Source of the DNA: Vitellaria paradoxa
Lineage: Eukaryota > Streptophyta > Magnoliopsida > Ericales > Sapotaceae
Assembly (NCBI GenBank): GCA_019916065.1
Contig: CM034234.1
Span: 3,668,963 to 3,732,962 of the forward strand
Reading direction: 5' to 3'
DNA length: 64,000 bases
Shown here: piece after piece, positions 35,125-46,358 of the stretch
Layout of the letters: each line of letters starts with the position of its first letter
How positions within the stretch are numbered: position 1 is the first letter of the stretch
The notes under the pieces: generated by a model
Databases searched by the model: none
Told to the model about the DNA's origin: nothing
Seen by the model: the letters and a program-made list of their open reading frames with translations, nothing else
Position numbers and translations under genes: made by a program

Positions 35125-35469
35125 TAAGTGAAATTAGGCGGCTGTTTCCAAAACTGGGACTAGATAGAAGATGAGAATTCCATTGCGCTTATACTCGTGT
35201 GCTGGTTATTTACTTGCAGAGCTCCATATAAAGTTGGTCAAAGTTAGGTTGTAGTTGCTGAGTAAAACTCGTGGCGGTGAGGTCTATTCCATGTTGATAG
35301 AGCACATGGACAATCCAAACGTGATGAAATATGATTATCATTTATGCCTGTCAATTTCTGAGAATGGAAGAGAATTGAGAGGAAGAACAAGTAAGAAACA
35401 GAGATCTGAGATTTGGATCTGAAAACTGAATTGTATTCAATGTAAATAAAAATGATACAATTAAAAGAA
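35125..35469. other. GID4 3' flank
   Basis: Presumed 3' UTR and flank of the GID4-like gene, running up to the 9-bp target duplication of the foldback element. No other feature was recognised. Confidence 0.5.
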
Positions 35470-36202
35470 GGGTAAATTACACCAAGACGCCTTGTACATT
35501 AGGCTAATTACACCTAGACCTCCTGAACATTTGAACCTTACGCCTAGATCTCTTATTGTCAAAAGTTTGTAACATTTAATTCCATCAGTTAATTGACTCC
35601 ATTAATTACGTTGTAAATGACGAAAATGTTCTTATCCATCAGTAACTCTCATTCTCTTGCTCTTTCTGTGCACAACTCTCGTGCGCTCTCTCTCTCTATC
35701 TCTCTCACTCTTCTAGAGTTTTTTTTTTTTTTTATTATTAAAACGATTTATTTTATTAAAATATTTTATTAAATTATATTAATTTTATTAAATCTAATAA
35801 TAATTTATTATTAAATTAAGTTATAATGATACATTTTATTAAAACTGATTATTATTAAAAATAAATATTTATAACATTAAATTAATTAATTTGAATATAT
35901 TTTATTAAATTAATTAATCAAATAAAATTTAAATATATTTAGTGAATTCAATTAATTTTATAATTTGTACCTAAATATTTATTATTTTTAATTGCATCTA
36001 AAATTTTATTATTTTTAATTACACCCTTAATTACTTAATTACATATTTTTTCTCATTTTAATTTTATTTTTAATTATATGATTAAAACTGTGTCAAATGA
36101 AAAATTAAATCAAATTAAAAAAAAAACTTTGCATTTAAAAAATTTAAAATAATTAATGCTTTTAATTTTTACATAATTTCCTTCGTCCAAACATTTTCTA
36201 TG

Positions 36203-36242
<40 letters not shown>

Positions 36243-37549
36243 GATGTATATATATATTCACGCAGATGAAGAATTAGATTCGACTCTATCGCCGCGGCTC
36301 AATTTCCTCTACTTTTTCATCCTTCTTTCCAGATATTTTTTATAAATTAAATTATAAATAATTTAATTTAATTATGATATTTATTTAAAATAATTTAATA
36401 ATAATTAATTATTAAATTAAATTAAGTTTATTATTATATTAATAACTAATTATTTTACATAAGTTAAATTAATTATTAAATTAAATTAATTATGATATTT
36501 ATTTCAAATAATTTAATAATAATGAATTATTAAATTGAATTAAATTAAATTGATTATTATATTAAAATTAATTAATTAATTTAATTTTATTATTTATTAA
36601 AAGTAATTTAATAATATACATTACATATTAATTTATGAAATTAATTTAATTAAATAAGTTTAATTATATTATTTATTAGAATAATTTATTTTAATAAAAT
36701 ATTTGAATAAAATAATTTATTTTAATATGATGTAAAAAATGAATAAAGTTTTAAAGTTGATAAAATGTTTGTAGTAAAAAATAGAGTAAAAATACTTTTT
36801 TGTTTATATTTTTCTGTTTAAGTTTTCATTTTTGTGAAAATAAAAAAAATATAAACAGATTTAATAAATATATTTCTTTTGCGAGTTTATAAAATTTTAA
36901 AAATATAAACAGAAAAATAAAAAATAAAAAGTTACCAAGCGAGACCTTAGTGTAAAATTAGAATTGTTAATTATTTGATATTATACATAGTATATATAGT
37001 TATGATGGTTTTATTAAGGGGAAAATATAAAATTAATTTTATTTATACAAAATATATGATTTGATTAAAAATATAAAATTAATTGAATTCAATAAAATAT
37101 ATTTAAAATTTATTTGATTAATTAATTTAATAAAATATATTTAAATTAATTAATTTAATGTTTAAGTATTTATTTTTAGTAATAATTAGTTTTAATAAAA
37201 TGTATTATTATAACTTAATTTAATAATAAATTATTATTATATTTAATAAAATTAATATAATTTAATAAAATATTTTAATAAAATAAACTATTTTCAATAA
37301 GAGATAAAGCTGTGCAGCAAGAGAAAGAGAGAGAGAAGTGTAACTGAGTCAGGGGCATTTTCGTCATTTTATAGTGCAGTTAACGGAGTCAATTAACTGA
37401 TGGATTTAAGTGTTACAAACATTTGGCAATAAGCTAATTACCAAAAAAAAAAAAAAAATTGACAATAAGGGGTCTAAGTATAAGATTCAAATGTTCAGAG
37501 GGTCCAAGTGTAATTAGTCAATGTATAAGGGTGTAAATGTAATTTACCC
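35470..37549. mobile_element. Foldback / Mutator-like element with ~490-bp inverted arms
   Basis: Left arm about 35470-35963 and right arm about 37071-37549 are inverted copies. They start gggtaaattacac and end gtaatttaccc, and share tgacgaaaatg, an AT-rich tract and gaattcaattaattttata. The flanks ttaaaagaa (35461-35469) and ttaaaagag (37550-37558) form a 9-bp target duplication with one mismatch, as expected for Mutator-like elements. There is no transposase. The 1.1-kb centre includes the end of a TTA-target MITE (about 36340-36946) and an (AT)n run near 36207. Single-stranded or transcribed, the arms could form a hairpin of about 480 bp. Confidence 0.85.
36340..36946. mobile_element. Truncated MITE of the same family as 44919-46008, nested in the foldback element
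   Basis: The right end gttaccaagcgagacc, followed by tta at 36947-36949, and the preceding 250 bp (tttctgtttaagttttcattttt and aaaatataaacag, among others) match the right half of the MITE at 44919-46008. No matching left end was found, so it is truncated or rearranged. The left coordinate is approximate. Confidence 0.6.
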
Positions 37550-37654
37550 TTAAAAGAGTAGATGTATACAAAAAATCTCGACTACCAGTACATCCAGCTA
37601 TGTACAGCTCATCTTATTGTTGCATTTGACTACTAACATAACTGTGCCTAACTT

Positions 37655-37912
37655 CTAATCTACTGATCTGGTACTGTGGTTTGTTGATATGGAGGATTTG
37701 GACGTATGATCTGATGTGGCATTTACTAACCCCCCCCCCCTCTCCGGGGGGAAACAAGATGGAGAGTAGAAATTAATCACAATAATGGAAGTAAAAGAAC
37801 CAGATCTTAAAGCTTTGGTAAACACATCTGGCAATAGATGTTGAGAACCAATAAAGAGGGTTTTAACAGAGCCAACAAGAATTTTATCTCTAACGAGATG
37901 AATCAATCTCAA
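37655..37912 (-). pseudogene. Ty1/copia RNase H C-terminal fragment
   Basis: The minus-strand frame contains HLVRDKILVGSVKTLF and DVFTKAL, the hallmark end of copia-type pol (His-Leu-Val-Arg-Asp-Lys, then the DxFTKxL motif). Just downstream on the minus strand is a purine-rich run with poly(G) (plus-strand poly(C), 37733-37742) that could be the polypurine tract. The rest of the element is absent. This is an old scrap and not a gene. Confidence 0.75.
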
Positions 37913-38022
37913 TTTATTTAGCTTTTTCGTGAAAAATTAGACTCGCCGCAGTATGAAGGGAAACCTGGTTGTCATAGGAAAGAAGAGCAGGTTGTGCATG
38001 GGAAATTTGAAACTCTTTAAGC

Positions 38023-38160
38023 CCTCGTTTGGTTTGTTAAAAAATAACAAAAAATTTTATAGATCTCTGTTAACTTTATATCACATTAACTTTTTTTCTT
38101 TCACTGTACGTATTACGAACTCTCAATTTATCTAACTTTTTCTTACTCTAAACAAACCCT
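38023..38160. mobile_element. 138-bp Tourist-like MITE
   Basis: The ends gccctcgtttgg and (inverted) agggtttgtttag are imperfect terminal repeats, and taa flanks both sides (38020-38022 and 38161-38163). The left end resembles the end of the 1.09-kb MITE at 44919-46008 (gccctcgtttgataacg). The TWA target and GGCC/GCCC-GTTTG ends fit the PIF/Harbinger superfamily. Confidence 0.65.
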
Positions 38161-38162
38161 TA

Positions 38163-38865
38163 AGTTATATTTAGTATGTGAGAATGAAATGGAATGTAAT
38201 AGAATACATTTTCACTTTAATCTATTCTTATGTTTGGTATCAAAAAATTAAGTTAAAATGCTATCACGTGGGAATTGCTATTCTCACATTAAATGGGAAA
38301 ATACATTACATGATTTAAGTGATGGAATAACCATTCCTTCACAACCAAATTTTGTTCCAAAAAATGAAAAAAATAAAAATAAAAAACAAGTAACTACTTT
38401 GTGGAATAGCATTCCACATTAAGTGGGAAGAGGCATTGCATAATTTAAGTGATGAAATAGTCATTCTTTTGCAATCAAAATTTGATCCAAAAATTTTAAA
38501 AATATTAAAATTAAAATAAACAAATATTTTCTAATAAAAATATTTTCTCAATTACTCTCTTAAGTTGTAAAATGACCATTTTATTCCAAATCCTTTTTAA
38601 CTCAAATTTGCACTTCAAAAATAAAATTTATTTTTATAATTTTTAAAAAATAATGTAAATTTTTATTATATTTCATTTTATTTCATTGTACTTAAAATAT
38701 ACAATCAAATTATGAAAATCTGAATTTTTATTCCATTTTTGTTATTTTTATATTAACAATCAAACAAAAGATTGGAATAAACATTCAATTCCATTCCTAC
38801 CAGCATTCTATTTCTATCTCTTATTTCATTCTATTCTATTCCATTTTCATGTACCAAACATAACC
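38163..38865. mobile_element. 703-bp MITE with TTA target duplication
   Basis: The left end agttatatttagtatgtga and the inverted right end aggttatgtttggtacatga are similar over about 35 bp. The flanks are tta at 38160-38162 and 38866-38868. The element abuts the 138-bp MITE, so one has used the edge of the other as its target. The interior is AT-rich with gaatgaaatggaatg-like words and no open frame of note. Confidence 0.65.
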
Positions 38866-39105
38866 TTAGAGTCAAGTTCACAACCACGTGTACTCACAAA
38901 AAATATACAATCAAATTATGAAAATTTGAATTTTTATTCCATTTTTGTTCTTTTCATATTGGCAATCAAACAAAAGATTGGAATAAATATTCAATTCCAT
39001 TTTTATCTGTATTCTATTTCTATCTCTTATTTTATTTCATTCTATTCCATTTTCACGTGCAAAACATAAACTTAGAATCAAGTTCACAACCACGTGTGCT
39101 TACAA
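38700..39105. repeat. ~200-bp direct tandem duplication at the MITE right end
   Basis: The stretch containing caatcaaattatgaaaat, caaacaaaagattggaata and caagttcacaaccacgtg occurs twice, starting near 38703 and 38907. The MITE right end has thus been copied together with its flank. Confidence 0.7.
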
Positions 39106-40025
39106 ACTACAGTCAAGCATCTGCCATATATTTATCTCTTTTTAATATTTCATCGAAGATGGAGATTTAGGATGAAACTCATCTTATAATCATCCATGAA
39201 GGGGAAATGCATGATTAAAACAAAAACAAAAACAAAAATAAACGTAGCAATACTTGAATGGCAAAAATATAAAATAAGGATAAATTAAAAAAAATTAGTA
39301 GAAATATGTACATCAAAAGTGTATAACGGATTATTTTATAGAATAGGAAAAAAAAACTTAAACTCTAAAAAAGAAAACAAAATTCTTACAACACTTAGGA
39401 CAAAAAAAATATAAAATAAGGATAAAAATAAAAAAATTAGTAAAAAAAATATACATTAAAATAGAAAATATATATATATAGAATATATACAGAAGATAGA
39501 TATATAAAATACACGTATGTTGATAGGTAAAAGATAAAATAGAAATAGAAAAAAATTATAATTTTAAAAAGAAAGAAAAATGGAAATAAAAATAGAAAAA
39601 AATGACTATTAAAAAGATTGAAAAAAAGACACATAAAAAATAAATAAAAAAATAAAAAGGCAAGGATAGAAGGGCAAAATAGTAGTAAATTGAAATTAAG
39701 AGAGGCATAATTGAAAATATAGATCCAAAACAGAGATGTTACTTATTATTATATAGAATAGAGAGTAGAAATATATATGCATATATATATATATATATAT
39801 ACACACCGCCATATGCTGCTCGTCAGTTGGAAAAATGCAAAACCCTAACCGGAGGGTGTTGGCCCTTTGGGGGTCAAAATATTTGGGACGAGTCATCACC
39901 GTTGTAGGTCCAAAATTAATCTGGAGCGCACCTTTCTTTCTGCTGGGTGGGGGTGCTGGGGTCCAGAGGTTCATGCTCAGCAGAAATTGATGGGCAGCAG
40001 ATAAGGTTAGGGATAAAATAAGGCA
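39106..40025. other. AT-rich intergenic DNA
   Basis: Low-complexity A-rich sequence with (AT)n at about 39778-39801. Near 39830-40020 the base composition becomes more balanced, consistent with the promoter and 5' UTR of the truncated OHP1 gene that follows. Confidence 0.5.
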
Positions 40026-40441
40026 ATGGCTACAGTTGCACGAACCAAAAAAAACAGTGGCTACTCTGCCAGCCATTTCTTCTTCCTTCGTCCCAGCAAG
40101 AGCTCTAACAATTCATTCTCAGAATCCACAATTATGCCTCTTTAAAAGTCCCAATCGAATCACCAAACGCTCCCAAAAGCGCCTCTTTTTCAAGGTTGAG
40201 GCTGCAAAGCTTCCTGCAGGGGTGTGTACTTGTTTTGGCCCTTCCATCAATAGATATAAATTAGACACATTGGTGGATTTGTGTGTTTTTAAAATCAAAA
40301 CTGATGAAAACCAATTGCGTTCTTGGAATTTTAGGCAGAATTGCCAAAAGTAAAGCCAAAGTTCCAAGCACCTTTTGTCGGGTTCACAGAGACTGCAGAA
40401 ATATGGAATTCTAAAGCTTGTATGATTGGTCTCACTAAGAC
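40026..40441 (+). pseudogene. OHP1: Truncated one-helix protein 1 (OHP1) gene
   Basis: OHP1 is a thylakoid protein of the light-harvesting superfamily with one chlorophyll-binding helix, needed for photosystem II assembly. Exon 1 (to 40219) encodes a Ser/Arg-rich plastid transit peptide ending RLFFKVEAAKLPAG, with donor gtgtgt. Exon 2 starts near 40337 and encodes ELPKVKPKFQAPFVGFTETA and EIWNSKACMIGL. The sequence then leaves the family at about 40430, so the rest of the transmembrane helix is missing. The frame of the ATG at 40026 does not match the transit peptide; in the correct frame the likely original start is GTG at 40057-40059. Short and truncated, it cannot make a functional protein. 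Confidence 0.8.
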
Positions 40442-40666
40442 TTTCAAGAAGTTTACAAACTCAAATTTTCACTCGCAATTGTCACTAATTAAAATAATAA
40501 ATCTAACAAAAAGGATGAAAAATCTAACAACATGGCATGCGAGTGATTTGACTTATAGAGGATTAATGGAACATCAAGCAAAGTTCCCCGGATTTGACTA
40601 TTCCAGCAATTTTAGTCCAAGTTGTCTTCTGATGAAATATTTGAATTTGTCAAAATGAAACATCTA

Positions 40667-41704
40667 TACTCCGTTTGTTAACGTTTTTATTTTTTATTTA
40701 TATTTTTAAAATTTTGTAAATTGATAATAGAAACATGTTTGTTAAATTTTTTTATATTTTTTTGTTTCTAAAAAAATAAAAACTTAAACAGAAAAACATA
40801 AATAGAAAAAAGTATTTTCATTCTATTTTTTTCTGTTACAAACATTTTGTCAATTTTAATACTTTATCTATTTTTATTACATCATATTAAAATAAATTAT
40901 TTTAAACAAATATTTTATTAAACTAAAATTATTCTCAAATAAATAATATAATTAAATTAAATTAATTAAATTAATATGTAATATCTATTATTAATTTATT
41001 TCTAATAAAAAATTAAATCAGTTAATTTAATTAATAAGAAATATATACTATTAAATTATTTCTAATAAAAAATTAAATAAAATATATTAATTTAATTTAA
41101 TAAATAATTTAGTTGATGTAAATATGTTTTATTAAATTATTTTAATAATTATTATAATTAAATTATATAATTTAATTTAGTTTAATTTTTAATTAATTTA
41201 AATAATAATAAATATATTTTATTAAATTATGTTTAATAAATATCATAATTAAATTAAATTGATAATACATTTAATTTAATTTATTTATTTAATATGAATT
41301 ATATTTTATTAAATTATTTTTAATAAATATCGTAATTAAATTATTTAAATTATGATGAAATATATTTTATTCAATTATTTTTAGTAAATAATATAATTAA
41401 ATTATAATTATATTTACTGGATTAAATGATATAATATTTATATTTTATTCAATTATTTTTAATAAATAATATAATTAAATTAAATTAATATAAATTATAT
41501 TTATTAAATTCAATTAATTTTTCAAAATTAATAAAATTAAATATTTTCTGAAAATAAAAAATTAATAATTATGAATAAAATTGTATTTCCAAATGCAATT
41601 TTAGTTTTCATTTTAGAAAAAGAAAACGATAACAAAAAATAAAAAACAGAAAATATAAACATATAAACATAAAGAGAAAAACGACAGCGTTACCAAACGA
41701 CCTT
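40667..41704. mobile_element. 1.04-kb MITE, PIF/Harbinger-like, upstream of LecRLK copy B
   Basis: The block is absent from the matching place in copy A (near 19872). The ends actccgtttgttaacg and (inverted) aaggtcgtttggtaacg are imperfect terminal repeats. Flanking cta and tta fit a 3-bp target. The interior is very AT-rich with no transposase. Its left 250 bp match the reverse complement of the right end of the MITE at 44919-46008, and vice versa, so the two belong to one family in opposite orientations. Confidence 0.75.
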
Positions 41705-41848
41705 TTAACAGCTAACTGAACCAATTTTTGACAATTTTCCTGTATAAGATTATTTTTCAATACAAAACCACCTGATTCATTTGATACAATTCTAATACGA
41801 GGAGGAAGAAGAGAGCATATTGGAGGAGCAAACAAAATCATCGAAGTC

Positions 41849-43893
41849 ATGTATTTAAAGGCTAATCTTTTGCTTTTTTGGTTGATGGTGTGTCCTGGGG
41901 CAGCCGCTGATATGATCATAATGGCTTCACCTTCAATGGAAACTTGAAACCGGGTGGTCTAACTGAGGTCAGACCAGACGGTCTCTTCAAGCTCACCAAC
42001 GCAACACCTTTCAGTGTCGGCCACGCTTTCTACTCTTCGCCTTTTCGCTTCAAAAATTCATCCAACGGTAACGAGAAAGCTCTTTCTTTCTCTACTACTT
42101 TTGTATTCTCCATTGTCCGGAGGGTAAATATGTTGGCCATGGAATGGCCTTTGTCATTGCTCCATCAAAAGGCATACCCGGAGCTAGTTCTTCCCATTAT
42201 CTGGGCTTATTCAATAGAATAAATAATCGAGATTCATCCAACCATATAATTGCTGTGGAACTAGACACGTTTTAGAACCAAGAATTGGGAGATATCAATA
42301 ACAATCACGTCGGAATAGACATAAATAGCCTAGAGTCAGGCAAATCCGCTCCGGCTTGTTATTTTTCTAGCGAAATTAGCGGTGAAGAATTCAAGAACCT
42401 AACTCTTACAAGTGGGAAACCAATGCAGGCTTGGGTAGATTATGATGGTGTTAGGAAACAACTCAATGTCACATTAGCTCCTCTAAACATGAACCAACCT
42501 GTTCTGCCCCTTCCGTCTTTAGACATTGGTATATCACCAATTGTCTTACACCAAATGTTTGTTGGGTTCACTTCATCCACTGGTGCTCTTCTTCAATCCA
42601 GTTACGTTCTAGGATGGAGTTTTCGGATGAATGAAAAAGCCGAACTTGATGTCTCCCATCTTCTTTCAATTCCGCATGCAAAGAAATCCAAAAAGAAACA
42701 AATAGTTCTGGCAACAGTGTTATCCACAACAGCCGTGGTTTCAGTACTGCTAACATTCCTTTTCTGGATAAGAAGGAAAGTTATGTTCACTGAAGGAGTT
42801 GAAGATCAGGAGGTTGAGACCAAAGGAGTTGAAGAGTGGGAGGTTGAGTATGGGCCTCACAGGTTTCCATACAAAGACCTCTTCATAGTTCATAGCCACC
42901 AAAGGCTTCGCGGAGAATGAGCTTCTTGGAAGAGGAGGTTTTGGCCAGGTCTATAGAGGTGTCCTAGAGGGTTCAAATCTCCCAGTTGCAGTGAAGAAAA
43001 TCTCGCAGGGATCAAGACAAGGGTTGAGGGAGTTTATCGCAGAGATAGCTACAATTGGCAGGATAAGACACCCAAATTTGGTGCGACTCCTTGGGTATTG
43101 TCGACAAAAGGGTGAGCTCTTTCTGGTCTCTGATTTCATGCCCAATGCCAGTCTCGACAAGTTCCTCTTCAACAAGCTAGCGGGCTGCGGTATTCTTAAT
43201 TGGAATCAGAGGTTCAAAATCATCAACGATGTGGCTTCTGGACTTGCATACTTACACAAGGAATGGGTGGAAGTGATTGTTCACAGAGATATCAGGTCAA
43301 GCAATGTGCTCTTGGACAGTGAACTGAATGGGGTATTGGGTGATTTTGGGCTAGCAAGATGCAGTAACCACGGGAAGGATCCTCAAACTACTAACATTGC
43401 AGGTACGCTGGGCAACATTGCACCTGAACTAGCTCGAAATGGCAAGGCAAGTACTAGCGCTGATGTCTTTGCGTTTGGAGTATTTTGCTTGGAAGTCGCT
43501 TGCGGAAGGAGACCCGTTGAAGCACAAGCAGAGGCTGGAGAGGCGATTCTGATGGACTGGGTCTTAGCTTGTTTGAGGAAAGGGGAAATCTTGAAGACAG
43601 CGGGTCCCAATTTGCAGAGAGATTACAACATAGAGGAGATGGAACTAGTTTTAAAGGTTGGATTGCTTTGTTCACTCCCTGCGGCAGAAATTAGGCCAAG
43701 GATGTCACAAGTGTTGGTCTATCTAAAGGGGGATGAGTCACCGCCTCGAAACTTGGATGCTCTTTGGACACCCCAACAATGGATGGGGCTAAGTGAATTT
43801 GGCATTTTGCATCATTCAAGTTCTCAGTCACAGGATTCAAAACCGTCCTTGACAATCACGGAGTTGTTCACCTCCAGAGGTCGTCGATTTTGA
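41849..43893 (+). pseudogene. L-type lectin receptor-like kinase copy B
   Basis: The ATG at 41849 gives a good signal peptide (MYLKANLLLFWLMVCPGAAA). Compared with copy A, a 7-bp deletion at the start of the mature lectin domain (near 41910) shifts frame. A 1-bp deletion near 42117-42125 shifts it again, a CAG-to-TAG change makes a stop at 42273-42275, and a 7-bp duplication (catagtt) near 42884-42897 shifts the frame just before the kinase. The kinase frame then stays open to 43893 with intact DFG, but the catalytic loop reads HRDIRSSN, with Arg where the conserved Lys belongs. The segment 42285-42920 encodes the distal lectin domain, the membrane helix and the duplicated TEGVED/TEGVEE juxtamembrane motif. 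Confidence 0.92.
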
Positions 43894-44918
43894 ACGAAAC
43901 TTTCTTCATATATGAACTGTTCTTGCAGGGATTTATTTTGTTTTATTTTATTTATTTATTTTTTGTGTGTGCGCGCGTCTCCTGCATAACCGGCTAAGGT
44001 CGAGTGAATTTAAATCATGTCTGTTTAGTTTATCATCTTCTTATTTTGATTGGTTGGCCGAGTGAATTTAAATTCTGTCTCTTTAGTTTCTCGTCTTCTT
44101 ATTTTGGGTGCATGATAAAAAGTGAGATAAGATGAGATAAGTTGTGAGTTCGTAATTCATATAATGAGATAAAAAATAATAATTTTTAAAATTTTTCAGC
44201 GTTTTCATTATTTTTTAAAGTTTTTTTATTATTTCAAACGGAGTATTTGATTAGGTCATACATATATATGAAAAAATATTATTTTATCATAAAAGTATAT
44301 CAAAAAATTCAACGAAAATAAAGTGATAATTATAGTATTATAATAAAAATTTAATTCTATAAGCTTATAACACTATCCGTTTGTATAACGATGGAAACGA
44401 ATCAAATTATTTGTAAGTTATTCAAACTCAACTTGAACTTGATTCGCCTCTTATTTAAATTAATCTTTAACACAATTTTTGACTTGCCTCAACTCAAATC
44501 TTGCAACTTAATTCTAAACAATATTGGGTTATCTTGCTCAAACTCAACTCCCGCAACGAAATTTTAAAAATTATTGTAATAATCCAATTATAGCACTCAT
44601 AATTTAAATTGTCCTCACACACTAATGCAAGGTGAAGACGGAAAGTTGAGCGGTTGAGCAGATGAATTTTATATTATATGATATGTTAACCATTTAATCC
44701 TTTATTTTAATTTTTAGAGTATCTAATCACATTCGAAATTCATATATTACGATTTTTTGAAATATATAATGAGATTTGATCTAATTTTATAATGGAGCAT
44801 GTAAATCTTTATTTGGAGGTTTATAGGGAAATTTAAAAATTATTAGATTTTCATGAATCATCTTTGAGATATATGGATATTAATTCGATATTGGTACAAT
44901 CGCTCAATGTAACTTTTA
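43894..44918. other. Spacer downstream of LecRLK copy B
   Basis: Homologous to 29030-30070 of copy A, with substitutions and small indels throughout. No gene is present. It is AT-rich and ends at the tta target of the next MITE. Confidence 0.65.
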
Positions 44919-46008
44919 GGCCCGTTTGACAACGCTGTCATTTTTTTGTTGTTGTTTTTTTGTTACCGTTTTCTGTTTATTTATTTTCTGTTGCCGTCTA
45001 TTTTTTCTGAAATGAAAACTAAAACTGCGTTTAGTAATGCAAGTTTGTTTATAATTATTAATTTTTTATTTTAGAAAATATTTAATTTCCTTAGTTTTAA
45101 AAAATTAATAGAACTTAATAAAATATATTTCATATTAATTTAATTTAATTAATATAATTAATTAAATTAATACAGTAAATTATTTATTAAAATCATTTAA
45201 TTCAATAAATATAAAATATATTAAATTATATTATTTATTAAAAATAATTGAATGAAATATAAATATTATATCATTTAATTTAATAAATATAAAATATATT
45301 AATTATAATTTAACTATATTATTTATCAAAAATAATTTAATAAAATATATTTCATATTAAATAAATAATTAAGTTAGATTAATTATTAAATTAAATTATT
45401 TATTTTTAAATTAATTTAATTATTTTTAAAATAATTTAATTATTTATTAAATAATTTAATTTAATTATGTTATTATTTAAAATAATTTAATAATTATTAT
45501 TAAATTAAATTAAATTAAAAATTAATGTAATTTAATTATTTTATTATTAATTATTTTTATAAATTAATTTAATTATTAAATTAAATAAATTAATTATGAA
45601 ATTTATTTCAGATAATTTAGCAGTAATTAATTATTAAATTAAATTAATTAATTTAGTTTTATTATTTATTAAAAATAATTTATATTAATTTATATAATTA
45701 ATTTATTGAATTTAATTATGTTATTTATTGAAATAACTTACTTTAATAAAATATTTGAATAAAATAATTTATTTTTATGTAATGTAATAAAAATATACAA
45801 GCTTTTAAAATTGACAAAATATTTGCAACAAAAAAAGAAAATAGAGTGAAAACACTTTTTTTCTGCTTCCTTTTTTCTGTTTTCGTTTTCGTTTTCATTT
45901 TCTTTGGAAACAAAAAAACGGAAACAGATTTAACAAACATGTTTCTATTATCAGTTTATAAAATTTTGAAAACATAAACAAAAAATAAAAACGTTATCAA
46001 ACGAGGGC
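44919..46008. mobile_element. 1.09-kb MITE, PIF/Harbinger-like, downstream of LecRLK copy B
   Basis: Absent at the matching site of copy A (near 30073). The ends ggcccgtttgacaacg and (inverted) gccctcgtttgataacg are flanked by tta at 44916-44918 and 46009-46011, which is a perfect 3-bp target duplication. TTA targets and GGCCCGTTTG-type ends fit PIF/Harbinger (Tourist-like) elements. The interior is AT-rich and non-coding. Confidence 0.82.
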
Positions 46009-46358
46009 TTAATGATAAATTTTAATTTTTTTAGATTAAAGATTTTTATCTATGGCATTCTAAATTTATACATATGTTAGTGCTCTTATTGCAGGGAAAA
46101 TTTGTAATAAAATTTAAAAAATAAGAGTAAATGTAATTTTAAAAATCATAAAAATAATGAATGAAATTTACCCTTTCTTCAATTGGTGAATTTTCAATAA
46201 ATTTTGGATAGTTATTGTAATCTAAAGAAAAATGTTCGGCCGAGAAGAGCGCCAGCAAATCAACATATTTTAAACTATAACTGGTTTTGGTAGATAATGG
46301 CGAATAAAACCCAAAATAGTGATTTTCTCTTAGCTGAAATTTGGTGTTTGATTAGAAA

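Noticed and set aside
37733..37742. Poly(C) tract as a structural motif
   Set aside because: More simply the complement of a copia polypurine tract or a homopolymer sequencing artefact.
39437..39634. 65-codon Phe/Tyr-rich frame resembling a membrane peptide
   Set aside because: It is the translation of A-rich low-complexity DNA.
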